Shown here in pieces: positions 1 through 10,141 of a stretch of 64,000 nucleotides of DNA. Position 1 is the first letter of the stretch. Every line of letters begins with the position of its first letter. The stretch spans positions 186,001-250,000 of the forward strand of contig NZ_OKQO01000004.1 of the NCBI RefSeq assembly GCF_900289145.1, in the 5' to 3' direction. A model generated the notes under the pieces. It was not told the origin of the DNA. It saw only the letters and a program-made list of their open reading frames with translations, and did not search any database. Origin of the DNA: Neobittarella massiliensis (ex Bilen et al. 2018) (lineage in GTDB: Bacteria; Bacillota; Clostridia; Oscillospirales; Ruminococcaceae). The translations under genes were made by a program, and so were the position numbers.

Positions 1-119
1 TAATCATATTATCCGGCATGGGCAGGCAAAAGACAAGGATACCGATAAAAAGAAAAAGCGGAGAGAGGAGCAGCGAAGTAATGCCGTTCCTCCCTCCGCA
101 AATGGAGTATCTATCCCTG

Positions 120-458
120 TTATAAAAGTTTGGAAAGCTGGGTAAGAATTTCCTCTACGCCCTCCCATAACTGTTCCTGCCGCTGGGATATATCCTCCAA
201 GTCAGCATCATAAACCCGTCCAGTCTCATGCACTTTACGGGTCAGCTGGTTTAAGTTGTTGCTGCTTCGGCGCATCAGGGAAACAAGCTCCTTCAACTCC
301 GGCAGCTCCAGCTTGACTACATACCCATCCAGCGCCATTTTTCTTAGATAGGCTTCACGGTTGGAGGTTCCAAACTGAGACATTTTTTGCTCAATCACAG
401 CAAGCTCCTCCGCTGAAACTCTAAAGTTTAATTGCATATCCCGCTTACGCTTTGCCAT
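120..458 (-). CDS. mobC: MobC-like mobilisation (relaxosome accessory) protein
   Basis: This 112-residue protein has a basic start and an N-terminal ribbon-helix-helix-like segment (about residues 8-45) followed by a helical C-terminal part containing a SSNNLNQL motif, the hallmark of MobC relaxosome proteins. Such proteins bind oriT and help the relaxase nick it. It starts 2 nt after the stop of the DUF3848/3849 gene, with a GGAG sequence 8 nt before the ATG. The relaxase gene normally follows directly, so it should begin at or just beyond the left edge. The 119 bases left of the stop contain an open hydrophobic frame running off the window, but no start codon that I can support. Confidence 0.8.
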   Translation of the reverse strand: MAKRKRDMQLNFRVSAEELAVIEQKMSQFGTSNREAYLRKMALDGYVVKLELPELKELVSLMRRSSNNLNQLTRKVHETGRVYDADLEDISQRQEQLWEGVEEILTQLSKLL

Positions 459-460
459 AG

Positions 461-1279
461 TTATCGCTCCGGCTCCCGTTTCTTCGGGGCGGCAGGCTTA
501 TGGGCAGGCAGCTCCTGTTTGAGCTTATCCCGTACTGAGGGGCGGGACGGTTGCAGTTTTTCTCCCTGAGTACGGCTGCGCTGCTGTTCTACACGCACCA
601 GATCAATAAAGCCATCCAGCACAGCAGGGTGGCTGTTTAAGGCATAACCACAACGGACAGTTTCGGGATTATCGTTGGGAATGGTCTTAGCCCATTCTTT
701 GTTGCGTCGGGAGTAGCGCCCATCCCAGTCCTGAAGCTGGACGGTGTTAGCCAGAACCATAGCCACACGCTCCATGCCATAGATCTCGATCACACCCTTT
801 GCCGCATCGTGACTGAGATACATTCCGTCGAAGTGTTCCCGCACCGCCGCTTCAATGGACTCCTTGCATTGGAGATTTGCATTGTTGGAAGCCCGGTACT
901 GCTCCAACTCCCCATGTTCTCTCGCATAGGCGGCAGAATGGGGATAGACCGGTGTTGTTCGCAGTTCCTCTTTGGCTCTGCACACATCATCGGCACGGTT
1001 CTCAATGCTGTCCCGGATCACATCCATATAACCGGTCTCCAACTTTTCAAAATAGCGGTACACATCCGCCAGCGGAGAGGGAGATTCCAAAAGTGCCTGA
1101 GCCTGGGCATCAGTCAGCTCCAGTTCCTCCATCGCCATCACAATGTCCTCACGAACCGTGTACTCATAGGTGTGGTGCAGGATTTCTTCCGGGGGCTGGC
1201 TTTTCAGCCAGTCCCGGAACTTGTCCTGTTCGGCAGCCATCTTTTCATAAAGGGCTGTATTCAGATCGTTAGTATTCAT
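461..1279 (-). CDS. DUF3848/DUF3849-type mobile element protein
   Basis: A 272-residue cytoplasmic protein of unknown function typical of this ICE family. The N-terminal third (residues 1-80) resembles DUF3848 and the middle (about 100-200, with TTPVYPHSAAYAREHGE and later NNANLQCKESIEAA) resembles DUF3849. The C-terminus is basic and proline-rich and, like several proteins of this element, carries a RPSVRDKLKQ-like segment. The ATG at 1279 was chosen over an upstream in-frame start because a strong GAGGAGGTG ribosome site lies at the right distance. It starts immediately after the stop of the giant methylase-helicase gene, so the two are probably translationally coupled. The assignment to DUF families is from memory of the motifs. 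Confidence 0.75.
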   Translation of the reverse strand: MNTNDLNTALYEKMAAEQDKFRDWLKSQPPEEILHHTYEYTVREDIVMAMEELELTDAQAQALLESPSPLADVYRYFEKLETGYMDVIRDSIENRADDVCRAKEELRTTPVYPHSAAYAREHGELEQYRASNNANLQCKESIEAAVREHFDGMYLSHDAAKGVIEIYGMERVAMVLANTVQLQDWDGRYSRRNKEWAKTIPNDNPETVRCGYALNSHPAVLDGFIDLVRVEQQRSRTQGEKLQPSRPSVRDKLKQELPAHKPAAPKKREPER

Positions 1280-1280
1280 G

Positions 1281-4200
1281 TTATCGCACCTCCTCATGCT
1301 GTTTTGGTTTCTTGTCTGTACTGCGGGGTTGCACCGGGCGTTTTAGGTTATCCAGCACCGAAGGCCGTGTACTTTTGGCAACAACAGACTCGGTGTGTGC
1401 CTGTCCCTTTCCGTCGATGTTGAGCAGGGTATCCAGCTCCACCAGACGGGCGTTTTTGCATCTCAGTTCTTCTTCATAAAGGAATGGCTTTCCGACTTCC
1501 TCCTTTGCCGCAGCTTGCTGCTGACAGAGGTTATCCAGCTGTGCCTTTGCCGACTCCAGACGCTGGGGCATCTGAGCAAGGGCATTGTCGATACGGGTAA
1601 GATTTCCGCGAGGGTCTGTACCAAGGGTTGCCCGGTGGGTCATCTGTCCTTTCAGCAGGAGCGTATACTCCTGTTTCCAAGCGGAAAATTCCACGGACAT
1701 GGCATACCCCCGGTAGTTGCCGATCTGCACCGGATCGGAGGTTTTAACCTCCTTGCAGGCATCCAAAAGGGCTGCGCCGGCGTTCTCCTTATCGGTCAGC
1801 AGATCGCCACGGATTTCCATACCAGCAAAACCGTCCTCCGGGTGCGGGTGCGCTGCCAAAACCTCCAGATCGGATTCAAAGCCCTTGATAAAGCCCTTGT
1901 GCTTTTCAATCTCCTCCGGGAAGTATTTGAGCAGCTGGTCCTCCAGACGATATTGCTTGCTCTGGTGGTCGGCTTTCATCAGCTTCAGGCGGGATACCTC
2001 CACATCCAAATCCATGCGCTCCTTGATGCGGGGATCTCCGGCACACAGAGCCTTGATCTCTGCAAAACTGAGGGCGGTTTCATCCACATCATCGCAGGAG
2101 CGTACCGGCGATTTAGAAGTCATGATCTGACTAATGAATTTTTGCTTATTCTCCACCGTCTGCCAGAGGTATGCGTCAAAGGTTCCTTCGGTCACATAGC
2201 GGTACACATGGACAAGAGGATTCTGGTTACCCTGGCGCTCGATACGGCCCTTGCGCTGGGCAAGGTCTCCCGGTCTCCACGGACAGTCCAGGTCATGAAG
2301 TGCCACCAGACGGTCCTGCACATTGGTGCCTGCGCCCATCTTGGCGGTGCTGCCCAAAAGGACACGAACCTGACCGGTACGGACTTTAGAGAACAGCTCC
2401 TTTTTCCGCACTTCGGTATTGGCTTCATGGATAAAAGCGATCTGGTCGGCAGGCATCCCCTGAGCAATGAGTTTCTGACGAATATCGTCATATACCGTAA
2501 AGGTCGGTTCCTGTTCCGGCAGAGGCACAGCGCCTTCCAATGCGTGAAGCAGTGGATTATCCAGCGTTTTCGCCGCCTTGCTTGCAGGAGCTTTGGCCTG
2601 TGGTGTAGAAATGTCGCAGAACACCAGCTGGGTCAGCTTGTCAGCTTTGCCGTCCCGCCAGATCTGCATGATGTTGTCCACACACTGATTGACCTTTGTG
2701 CCAGGTTCGTCCGGCAGCATCTGGTTGACGATCCTCTGGTCAAGCCCCAACTTACGGCCATCCGAGGTAATCTTGAGCATGTTATCCTGGGACGGGTCAA
2801 CAGTTCCGCTGTGTACCAGCGATGCACGCTCCGAAAGAGCTTTGACCATTTCCTGCTGATGTTCGGTAGGCTGCGCCACGATGTTGTGGTATTCCACTTC
2901 CGGGGTAGGCAGATTCAGCTGGTCGGCAGTCTTAATGTCAGCCACTTCTTTGAACAGGTTCATCAGCTCCGGCAGGTTAAAGAACTTGCTGAATCTCGTT
3001 CTTGCCCGGTAGCCGGTGCCTTCCGGTGCCAGCTCCAATGCTGTGACGGTCTCCCCAAATCGGGAAGCCCAACAGTCGAAGTGGGTCATGTTCAGCTCTT
3101 GCAGGCGTTCATACTGAAGATAACGCTGCATGGTGTAAAGCTCGGTCATGGAGTTGCTGACCGGGGTGCCGGTGGCAAAGATCACACCACGATTTCCGGT
3201 GATCTCGTCCATATAGCGGCACTTGGCAAACATATCGGAGGATTTCTGCGCGTCCGATGTGGAAAGACCAGCCACATTTCGCATTTTTGTGTATAAAAAC
3301 AGGTTTTTGTAGTTGTGGGCCTCGTCCACAAATAAACGGTCCACCCCCAGCTGCTCAAAAGTTACCACATCGTCTTTTCGCCCCTCGGCTTGCAGCTTTT
3401 CCAGTCTGGCTTCCAGAGACTTTCTGGTACGCTCCAGCTGCTTGACGGTAAAACGCTCGCCGCCGCTGGCCTGCACCTCTGCGATGCCCTCGGTGATCTC
3501 GTCGATCTGCTCATAGAGAAGCCGTTCCTGACGCTCCCGGCTGATGGGGATACGCTCAAACTGGCTGTGTCCCATGATGATGGCGTCGTAGTCACCGGTC
3601 GCAATACGGGCGCAGAACTTCTTGCGGTTATGGGTCTCAAAGTCCTTTTTGGTGGTGACTAAGATGTTGGCAGAAGGATAGAGACGCAGAAACTCCGACG
3701 CCCACTGCTCTGTCAGATGGTTTGGAACCACAAAGAGAGATTTCTGGCACAGTCCCAGGCGTTTGGCTTCCATCGAAGCAGCTACCATTTCAAAAGTTTT
3801 GCCTGCGCCTACTTCATGTGCCAACAGGGTATTTCCTCCATACAGCACATGGGCAATGGCGCTTTTCTGGTGTTCCCGCAGGGTAATGGCCGGGTTCATG
3901 CCTCCAAAAGTGATGTGACTGCCATCATATTCACGGGGACGGGTAGAGTTCATTTCCTCGTTGTACTGGCTCACCAAAGTCTGGCGGCGCTCCGGGTCTC
4001 TCCAGATCCAGTCCCTAAAGGCTTCCCGGATCGCCTGCTGTTTTTGAGCCGCCAGGGTGGTCTCCTTGGCATTCAGCACGCGGCGCTCTTTTCCGTCTGC
4101 GTCCTCTATGGTGTCATAGATGCGGACATCCCGCAGGTTTAAGGAATCCTCCAGAATCTTGTAGGCGTTGGCGCGGCTGGTCCCATAGGTGGTATAAGCT

Positions 4201-7200
4201 GCCACATCGTTGTAGGATACAGAAGATTTTCCCTTGATCTGCCATTCAGCGGTAAAGGACGAATAGTTGACCTCGATACTGCGTTGGAGATAAAACGGGG
4301 TATTAAAGGTCTCATACATAAACTGCTGGATATATTCCTTGTCAATCCAGGTAGCGCCCAGACGCACCTCGATCTCCGACGCATCCAGGTCTTTGGGCTG
4401 GGCGGCGGTAAGAGCTTCCACATTGACTGCAAAAGAAGGGTCCTGCTGTGCCGCCCGCTGAGCCTGACGCAGTTTGCGGCGTACATTGCCGGAAAGGTAT
4501 TCATCAGCAGTCACATAATGGGGTGTGCCGTCCTGTTCCAGCTGTCCCGGCACACGGAAGATCACACTTTGCAGTTCTCCCGCCAGTTCTTCTTTTGTTT
4601 TTCCGGTAAGCTGGCTCATATAGCCCATATCTACGCAGGCTTTTTCCGAGATGGACACCGCCAGTGCTTCGCTTGCCGTATCCACAGTAGCCACTGCCTG
4701 ATGGGGCTTGATGGTCCGTTTGGTGAACATATCCGCCTTGCGCTCCAGCTTTCCGTCCTCGTCAATAACTTCCAGCGCACAGAGCAGGTAATAGGAAGAA
4801 TCGTCTGCATAGGCCAGGCGGTTTGCACGGTCATTGATGAGACCGTATTTGGCAGAAAAGCTGTCATAGAGCCGGTTTAGTTCCGCCTGTTTTTGGGTAA
4901 TGGTGCTGTCTGGAACCGCTGCATCCATCTGAAGGTCGATCAGTTCCTGCACACAATCGCGCAGTCCCACAAGACCTTTTACGCGGGCTTCTGCGGTGGC
5001 GTTGAGATCAGGGCGCACCATGCGGCTGTTTTCCCGGTAGTACACCTGCCCGTCTACAATGACATAAGAATAGTTCTTCACATTAGGATCGGCAGGAATG
5101 GAGGTGCCAATGGCTTCGCCTTCGCCCAACTCCGGCAGCTCTGCCTCCTGATAAGTGCCATGAATATACTTCACCGCATCATGCAGCTGGTCGGAAAGCT
5201 CCAGTCCCTCGATAGGGTTCACGGTGTAGTCCATACCATGAGCAGTGCTTACCGGCTCCTGTCTGCCCAGCACCATTTCCGGGTGGTCGATAAAATACCG
5301 GTTGATGGCAAATCCGTCCTCCGTCTGTCCGGTTTGAGTCCATTCCGGCACGATGTCCAGCGGGCGGTCCCGCTTTTGGAGGAAGATGATGTCCGATACC
5401 ACCTCGGCACCGGCATTCTTTTTGAACGCGTCATTGGGCAGACGGATAGCTCCCAGCAGCTCGGCACGCTGGGCAAGATAGCGGCGCACGGTGGAATCCT
5501 TGGCGTCCATGGTATAGCGGGAGGTTACAAAAGCCACCACACCACCGGGACGCACCTGGTCCAGTGATTTGGCGAAAAAGTAGTTGTGAATACTAAAATT
5601 CAGCTTGTTGTAGGCTTTGTCATTGACCTGATACTGACCGAAAGGCACATTGCCGATGGCAAGGTCAAAGAAGTCACGCCTGTCGGTGGTCTCAAAGCCG
5701 CCTACTGTGATGTCCGCCTTGGGATAGAGCTGCTTTGCAATGCGCCCGGAAACCGGGTCCAGCTCCACACCGTACAGACGACTGTTTCGCATTTCCTCCG
5801 GCAGCATACCGAAGAAATTGCCCACACCCATAGATGGCTCCAGAATATTTCCGGTCTCAAATCCCATACGGCCCACCGCTTCATAGATGGCCTGAATGAC
5901 CGTAGGGCTGGTGTAATGGGCGTTGAGGGTGGAGCTTCTGGCGGCGGCATATTCCTCCGGGGTCAGCAGCTCTTTCAGCTGGGCATACTCGGAAGCCCAT
6001 GCCGGTTTCTCCGGGTCAAAGGCATCAGAAAGACCGCCCCAGCCCACATAGCGGGATAGGACTTCCTGTTGTTCCGGGCTTGCCTGCTGTCCGGCAGCTT
6101 CCAACTCTTTCAGCAAACGAATGGCATTGATATTTGCCTGGAACTTGGCTTTCGGACCGCCTTCGCCCAAATGCTCATCGGTAATACGGAAGTTTTGTGC
6201 ATTGCGGCGCAGGTTGGCCTTGTATTCCTCATAGGAGGCTTCCTCGGCAGCTTTGGCATTGGGGAAGGTCTGCCACTGGCCATTGACCTGAATGGAAACC
6301 GGGTGTTCGTCCAGCACTTCCTCAAAGGGTTTCTCCGACTCAGTCACAGGGGCTGGTGGCTCCGGCTCCTCGATATGCAGCCGTTCCACCACCACATCAT
6401 AAGGCAGATTGTTCTTATCGCCCGGATAGACGGCCACGGTCTCGGAATGGAAGGTCGGGGATTCGGCAGACGGTTGGGGCTGTTCCTGTCCAAAGCCATC
6501 CATCTGACGGGCATACATCCCGCGCAGCAAAGGCGCAACTTCATCCCAGCGGAAATACAGCACAGCCAAACGCTTTTCCTCTGCGTCCAGGACTTCCAGC
6601 TCCATGCCCTGTGCCGTGGTACGGTAATCGGCAATATCGCCGGTCTCCAGATTCAGGGTCTCAATCTCATGAGGGTAGGCTCTGCTCAGCCAGTAGGCAA
6701 TCTCACTGTTGCTCCTGCCGGATTGCAGCAGCGTGGAAACCTGTTTTTTATCTGCTTCATCCATCAGTCCATGGGACAATACATCCCGCAAGTCCTGATC
6801 TGCCTTGTCCGGGTCAATGGGAAGAAGCTCGGTATAGTAAGCATTGCGGCGGTCTGCCCGAAGCAACTGCTCGAACTGTTCTTTGCGCTCTGCCCGATAG
6901 ATGGGATATACCATGCCGGTGGGCAGAAGCTGTACGGTGTCCTCCCGCAGCTCGGTGATCTGATAGGCGTCATCCTCGATATACACGGTATCGCCCACAG
7001 CATAAACCGGGGCGGCAGGGTCATAGGAAGTCCTTTGCGGAATTGGACTGCGAACGGCATCATATTCCTCATCGGAAATGGAAATCTCGGAAGTCTGCTC
7101 TGCCTCGGCAGCTGCGATCTGCTCTGCATCTGACATCACCTGTTGGATAAATGGGTCATTGTCCAGTTTTTCCGAGTCTGCCACCTGGCCGTTGACGATG

Positions 7201-10064
7201 CCCCTTTCCTCCAGGGCTTCCCGGATGGCGATGGGGTCGATATTGTCAAAACGGTCCTGTTCTTCTTCGGTATAGAACCGGTCCTCCTGAATGAGCTGGG
7301 CGATTCGGCGCTGTACCTTCGGCCAGGGCAGCTGCGTTTCCTCCGGGCTTCCGGCACGGACAACGAACAGGCTGTTGCTGCCGCCGTATTCCTGAGCCAG
7401 CCATGCAGCGGTATCTTTCTCTCTTGCATGATCTTTCATATAGCGGACGACAGCGTGTTTACTCTCAATATTGCCGTTCCATGCACAAAGGGCAGTATCA
7501 ATATCTTCCTGAGAAAGAGGGCGCAGAAGCTCATGGAGCTTTGGATAGGTTTCGTCGATCACTTCCCGGTGCAGACGCTGGCGGAACTCCGGCACATCCG
7601 AATAAAGGCGGATCAGCTCCATATCCTTAGAGCCAAGAACCGCACGGCGCACAGCGGCATTACCCTCGATGACAGCATTTTCACGGTCAAAATGACCGCA
7701 GGCATTGCGGTATGCGGTATCCTCGGAAATAGCGGCAGTCACCACAGGCTTATACTGCTCAAACTGCTCCCGAAGGGTAGGCTTTGGCGTTTCTTCCTCT
7801 ATCTCCGGCTGCTGGGCTTGAATGGCATCTTCTTCTGCCAGATCCTTTTCAGCCTGGATCTTGTCATACTGCGCTTGTTCCTGTTCGGTAAGATAGCGGC
7901 CTTTCTGGACAAGTGAGGTAATGCGCTTGGCAACCTTTTCCCAGTTCAAGTGAACATCCGGGCAGTCCTGCTTTTTATAGTGCAGTCCTTTCCCATCGTG
8001 ATCTTCGCCGCTGTGTGTTGCGCCGGACAGGGCATGAGAGCGTCCGCCAATGCCATACTCGTCTTTAAGGAATCTCACTTTTTCCTTATCCGTATGGTTT
8101 TCCATGAAGAACGCATAGATACGGCCTTTTCCTCCGGCAAAACTGCTGCCGCCGGTCATGGCGGTGTCGATCTCATCCTCTGTAATGAAATGCTGGACGG
8201 TTGGCACTTGGGAAAGGTCCGAAGAAAAAGTCCTGCGGGGCAGGTCAAGGTCTTTCAGGTTCTCCCAGATTTCCCTTGGCCTATGGTAATGAAAGCGCAG
8301 CAGGTCACGGTCCTGCTGATAGGCAGTCCAGAAGGCGGCGTATTCTTCCTTGAGTGTCTGGCGGAAAGCCGGGTCATTCAACTGCTCCGTCAGGCGGCGG
8401 GTCTCCTCCGGGAACCCATTGCCTCTGATTTCTGACAGGCAAGACAAATATCCTGCTTCTCTGGCTTCCTCGCTGAAATCGTGGTACAGATACCAGAGCT
8501 TTTCTGCAAGGAGGGAGCGTTCATAGCCTGCCGCTTCTGCAAGCTCCACATTGGAGGCAAACTGGCCGCTCTCCAAAAGCTCCCCGATACGCTCTGCGGC
8601 GCTCTCCCAGGAAATGACCTGGGCAGACCTGTCATAACGGACAGACTTCCCGTGGGAAAGATGGATACCATCCTCGGCATACCATGCGCTCACACTGCCA
8701 AGGCCGTTGCCGCCGTGGTACAGCGCTTTCAGTATCTCGGCAATCTCAGCGGTGGTTTTTTGCTTTTCAAAGGCAGCAACCACACGCTCTCTCTGGCGGT
8801 CTGTATTGCCGCCCAAACGCAGCACATGGTCAATATCATTTTGGGCAAAAGAAAAAGCAGAGGATGTATGCGCTACATTCTCTGCTTCATCTATGGATTG
8901 GATCTGCTCCGCTTCGGAGAGGAACAGGTTTAGGGTCAGCTGTTGATAAGCTCCGCCATCAGGATCTCCTCTGCCTGGGCTTTGCAGGTGTTCATCAGGC
9001 CCACCCACTTCATGGGATCGCTGGCTTTCAGTTCCTCGGTGGCTCCCGCTTCCTTCGCCAGCTGGGGCATCATCTGTTCCAGTCTGCTCTGGGCGGTCTC
9101 GTCGATCTCGATGAGGTGCGGGTACAGCTTCTCGCTCAGCAACATCTGGTTGTAGAGGATGGGACGGTGTTCCTTCAGGTAGGTTTTCCTCATCCTTCCG
9201 TACTTGCCCAGGGGTTTCTCCGGCTGCTGGCTCAGCTTCAGGTCGGGAATCAGATAGTCTCCGTTCTGGATATAGGTCATGGGATTGTTCATCTTGTTTG
9301 CTCCTTTCTTGGTTGGCTTCGCGCTCTGCATTTCGGACGGTAACGCCGATCTGCCGCAGCACCTGCTGGTTGATCTGGCTGACCGCTGTTCCCAGCGCTC
9401 CGATGGTTGCCGGAGTATTGAAATCAAAGATCGCCATGAAATCTTCGTGGTCGAAGTAGCGTTCCGGCTCCAGTCCACAGCGGGACATCAAAGCGTAAGT
9501 GATACTGACGGTGGCTGCTGCCTTGAACTGTACTCCGATGTTAAACTCATCATATTCCTCCAAAAAGGAACCGTCAACGATATAGAAGAAGTCCTGCTGA
9601 TGCTCCGTCCAGTATTCCTCAGCCAGTTTTCCGGCTACCTCGGTGAGCTGTCCGGCAAGGTCATCACCGGAAACATCATAGGTGCGCTCAAGCATGGCCT
9701 GCACCGAATCCAAATGGCGCTCCTCCAGCTGCCACAGCCAGGGAGTGCGGGAATGTTCACGGGTTCCGGTGTCGGAAATATCAAAAACATAGCGCAGGCG
9801 GGGTCTGTCCCCGGAATCGTCCACCAGAGCGATTCCCTTGGAGCCGCGCCTTACATACCGGCCCATCTTTTCATTCCACAAATCGTACTCTGCACAGGCG
9901 GTAGCGTCCGGGCGCTGGGCGTAGATCATCAGCTGCTCATGGAACGGGTACTTGTAAAGTCGGGCTGCCGTAGTAAGGAACCCTGCCCATTCCTGCCAGC
10001 TTCCCGTGAGCTGCGTTGCCACCTTCTCCGCCATCTGTGCATATAGTTCAGCTTTGGTTGGCAT
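1281..10064 (-). CDS. Giant ArdC-like / N6-methylase / SNF2-type helicase polyvalent protein
   Basis: A 2927-residue multidomain protein of the large polyvalent type carried by ICEs. Residues 1-250 resemble the ArdC N-terminal DNA-binding domain. Residues about 257-376 form a low-complexity hydrophilic linker that overlaps the tnpV gene. About 405-1180 contain four diverged copies of a module of about 100-130 residues. Around 1400 lies an adenine methylase core (EPSMGVGNFFG, then GNVPFG in place of NPPY). A superfamily 2 helicase follows, with Walker A HEVGAGKT near 2084, VDEAHN near 2245, GTPVSNS near 2300 and QRKGRIERQGNQN near 2600. It probably acts on incoming or replicating element DNA, perhaps against restriction. 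ATG 10064 was chosen for its AAAGGAGGACAG site; an upstream frame start at 10124 lacks one. Confidence 0.88.
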   Translation of the reverse strand: MPTKAELYAQMAEKVATQLTGSWQEWAGFLTTAARLYKYPFHEQLMIYAQRPDATACAEYDLWNEKMGRYVRRGSKGIALVDDSGDRPRLRYVFDISDTGTREHSRTPWLWQLEERHLDSVQAMLERTYDVSGDDLAGQLTEVAGKLAEEYWTEHQQDFFYIVDGSFLEEYDEFNIGVQFKAAATVSITYALMSRCGLEPERYFDHEDFMAIFDFNTPATIGALGTAVSQINQQVLRQIGVTVRNAEREANQERSKQDEQSHDLYPERRLSDSRPEAEPAAGETPGQVRKDEENLPEGTPSHPLQPDVAEREAVPAPHRDRRDRPEQTGTDDAPAGEGSGSHRGTESQRSHEVGGPDEHLQSPGRGDPDGGAYQQLTLNLFLSEAEQIQSIDEAENVAHTSSAFSFAQNDIDHVLRLGGNTDRQRERVVAAFEKQKTTAEIAEILKALYHGGNGLGSVSAWYAEDGIHLSHGKSVRYDRSAQVISWESAAERIGELLESGQFASNVELAEAAGYERSLLAEKLWYLYHDFSEEAREAGYLSCLSEIRGNGFPEETRRLTEQLNDPAFRQTLKEEYAAFWTAYQQDRDLLRFHYHRPREIWENLKDLDLPRRTFSSDLSQVPTVQHFITEDEIDTAMTGGSSFAGGKGRIYAFFMENHTDKEKVRFLKDEYGIGGRSHALSGATHSGEDHDGKGLHYKKQDCPDVHLNWEKVAKRITSLVQKGRYLTEQEQAQYDKIQAEKDLAEEDAIQAQQPEIEEETPKPTLREQFEQYKPVVTAAISEDTAYRNACGHFDRENAVIEGNAAVRRAVLGSKDMELIRLYSDVPEFRQRLHREVIDETYPKLHELLRPLSQEDIDTALCAWNGNIESKHAVVRYMKDHAREKDTAAWLAQEYGGSNSLFVVRAGSPEETQLPWPKVQRRIAQLIQEDRFYTEEEQDRFDNIDPIAIREALEERGIVNGQVADSEKLDNDPFIQQVMSDAEQIAAAEAEQTSEISISDEEYDAVRSPIPQRTSYDPAAPVYAVGDTVYIEDDAYQITELREDTVQLLPTGMVYPIYRAERKEQFEQLLRADRRNAYYTELLPIDPDKADQDLRDVLSHGLMDEADKKQVSTLLQSGRSNSEIAYWLSRAYPHEIETLNLETGDIADYRTTAQGMELEVLDAEEKRLAVLYFRWDEVAPLLRGMYARQMDGFGQEQPQPSAESPTFHSETVAVYPGDKNNLPYDVVVERLHIEEPEPPAPVTESEKPFEEVLDEHPVSIQVNGQWQTFPNAKAAEEASYEEYKANLRRNAQNFRITDEHLGEGGPKAKFQANINAIRLLKELEAAGQQASPEQQEVLSRYVGWGGLSDAFDPEKPAWASEYAQLKELLTPEEYAAARSSTLNAHYTSPTVIQAIYEAVGRMGFETGNILEPSMGVGNFFGMLPEEMRNSRLYGVELDPVSGRIAKQLYPKADITVGGFETTDRRDFFDLAIGNVPFGQYQVNDKAYNKLNFSIHNYFFAKSLDQVRPGGVVAFVTSRYTMDAKDSTVRRYLAQRAELLGAIRLPNDAFKKNAGAEVVSDIIFLQKRDRPLDIVPEWTQTGQTEDGFAINRYFIDHPEMVLGRQEPVSTAHGMDYTVNPIEGLELSDQLHDAVKYIHGTYQEAELPELGEGEAIGTSIPADPNVKNYSYVIVDGQVYYRENSRMVRPDLNATAEARVKGLVGLRDCVQELIDLQMDAAVPDSTITQKQAELNRLYDSFSAKYGLINDRANRLAYADDSSYYLLCALEVIDEDGKLERKADMFTKRTIKPHQAVATVDTASEALAVSISEKACVDMGYMSQLTGKTKEELAGELQSVIFRVPGQLEQDGTPHYVTADEYLSGNVRRKLRQAQRAAQQDPSFAVNVEALTAAQPKDLDASEIEVRLGATWIDKEYIQQFMYETFNTPFYLQRSIEVNYSSFTAEWQIKGKSSVSYNDVAAYTTYGTSRANAYKILEDSLNLRDVRIYDTIEDADGKERRVLNAKETTLAAQKQQAIREAFRDWIWRDPERRQTLVSQYNEEMNSTRPREYDGSHITFGGMNPAITLREHQKSAIAHVLYGGNTLLAHEVGAGKTFEMVAASMEAKRLGLCQKSLFVVPNHLTEQWASEFLRLYPSANILVTTKKDFETHNRKKFCARIATGDYDAIIMGHSQFERIPISRERQERLLYEQIDEITEGIAEVQASGGERFTVKQLERTRKSLEARLEKLQAEGRKDDVVTFEQLGVDRLFVDEAHNYKNLFLYTKMRNVAGLSTSDAQKSSDMFAKCRYMDEITGNRGVIFATGTPVSNSMTELYTMQRYLQYERLQELNMTHFDCWASRFGETVTALELAPEGTGYRARTRFSKFFNLPELMNLFKEVADIKTADQLNLPTPEVEYHNIVAQPTEHQQEMVKALSERASLVHSGTVDPSQDNMLKITSDGRKLGLDQRIVNQMLPDEPGTKVNQCVDNIMQIWRDGKADKLTQLVFCDISTPQAKAPASKAAKTLDNPLLHALEGAVPLPEQEPTFTVYDDIRQKLIAQGMPADQIAFIHEANTEVRKKELFSKVRTGQVRVLLGSTAKMGAGTNVQDRLVALHDLDCPWRPGDLAQRKGRIERQGNQNPLVHVYRYVTEGTFDAYLWQTVENKQKFISQIMTSKSPVRSCDDVDETALSFAEIKALCAGDPRIKERMDLDVEVSRLKLMKADHQSKQYRLEDQLLKYFPEEIEKHKGFIKGFESDLEVLAAHPHPEDGFAGMEIRGDLLTDKENAGAALLDACKEVKTSDPVQIGNYRGYAMSVEFSAWKQEYTLLLKGQMTHRATLGTDPRGNLTRIDNALAQMPQRLESAKAQLDNLCQQQAAAKEEVGKPFLYEEELRCKNARLVELDTLLNIDGKGQAHTESVVAKSTRPSVLDNLKRPVQPRSTDKKPKQHEEVR
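8936..9292 (-). CDS. tnpV: TnpV-family protein, nested out of frame inside the giant gene
   Basis: A 118-residue protein read on the same strand but in a different frame from the methylase-helicase gene that contains it. It carries features of TnpV (transposon-encoded protein) proteins: NGDYLIPDLKL near the start, LGKYGRMRKTYLKEHRP, YNQMLLSEKLYPHL, and an end of the form MKWVGLMNTCKAQAEEI. An AAAGGAG ribosome site lies 8 nt before the ATG at 9292. Over the same bases the long frame encodes only a Pro/Glu/Arg/Gly-rich linker, which suggests that the small gene is the constrained one. TnpV function is unknown. Alternatively one of the two frames is not translated, or a frameshift links them; the good ribosome site and family match favour a real gene. 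Confidence 0.8.
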   Translation of the reverse strand: MNNPMTYIQNGDYLIPDLKLSQQPEKPLGKYGRMRKTYLKEHRPILYNQMLLSEKLYPHLIEIDETAQSRLEQMMPQLAKEAGATEELKASDPMKWVGLMNTCKAQAEEILMAELINS

Positions 10065-10141
10065 AGTGTTCTGTCCTCCTTTCAGTTTTGGGGTAAAAGG
10101 TGGGGTAGCATATTGCCACCCCATCCCTGCAATTATGGTGT

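Noticed and set aside
1395-3296. Long plus-strand open frame (633 codons) opposite the giant ICE gene
   Set aside because: It lies antisense to well-conserved helicase motifs, has no ribosome site and no recognisable product; it is a shadow of codon usage on the other strand.
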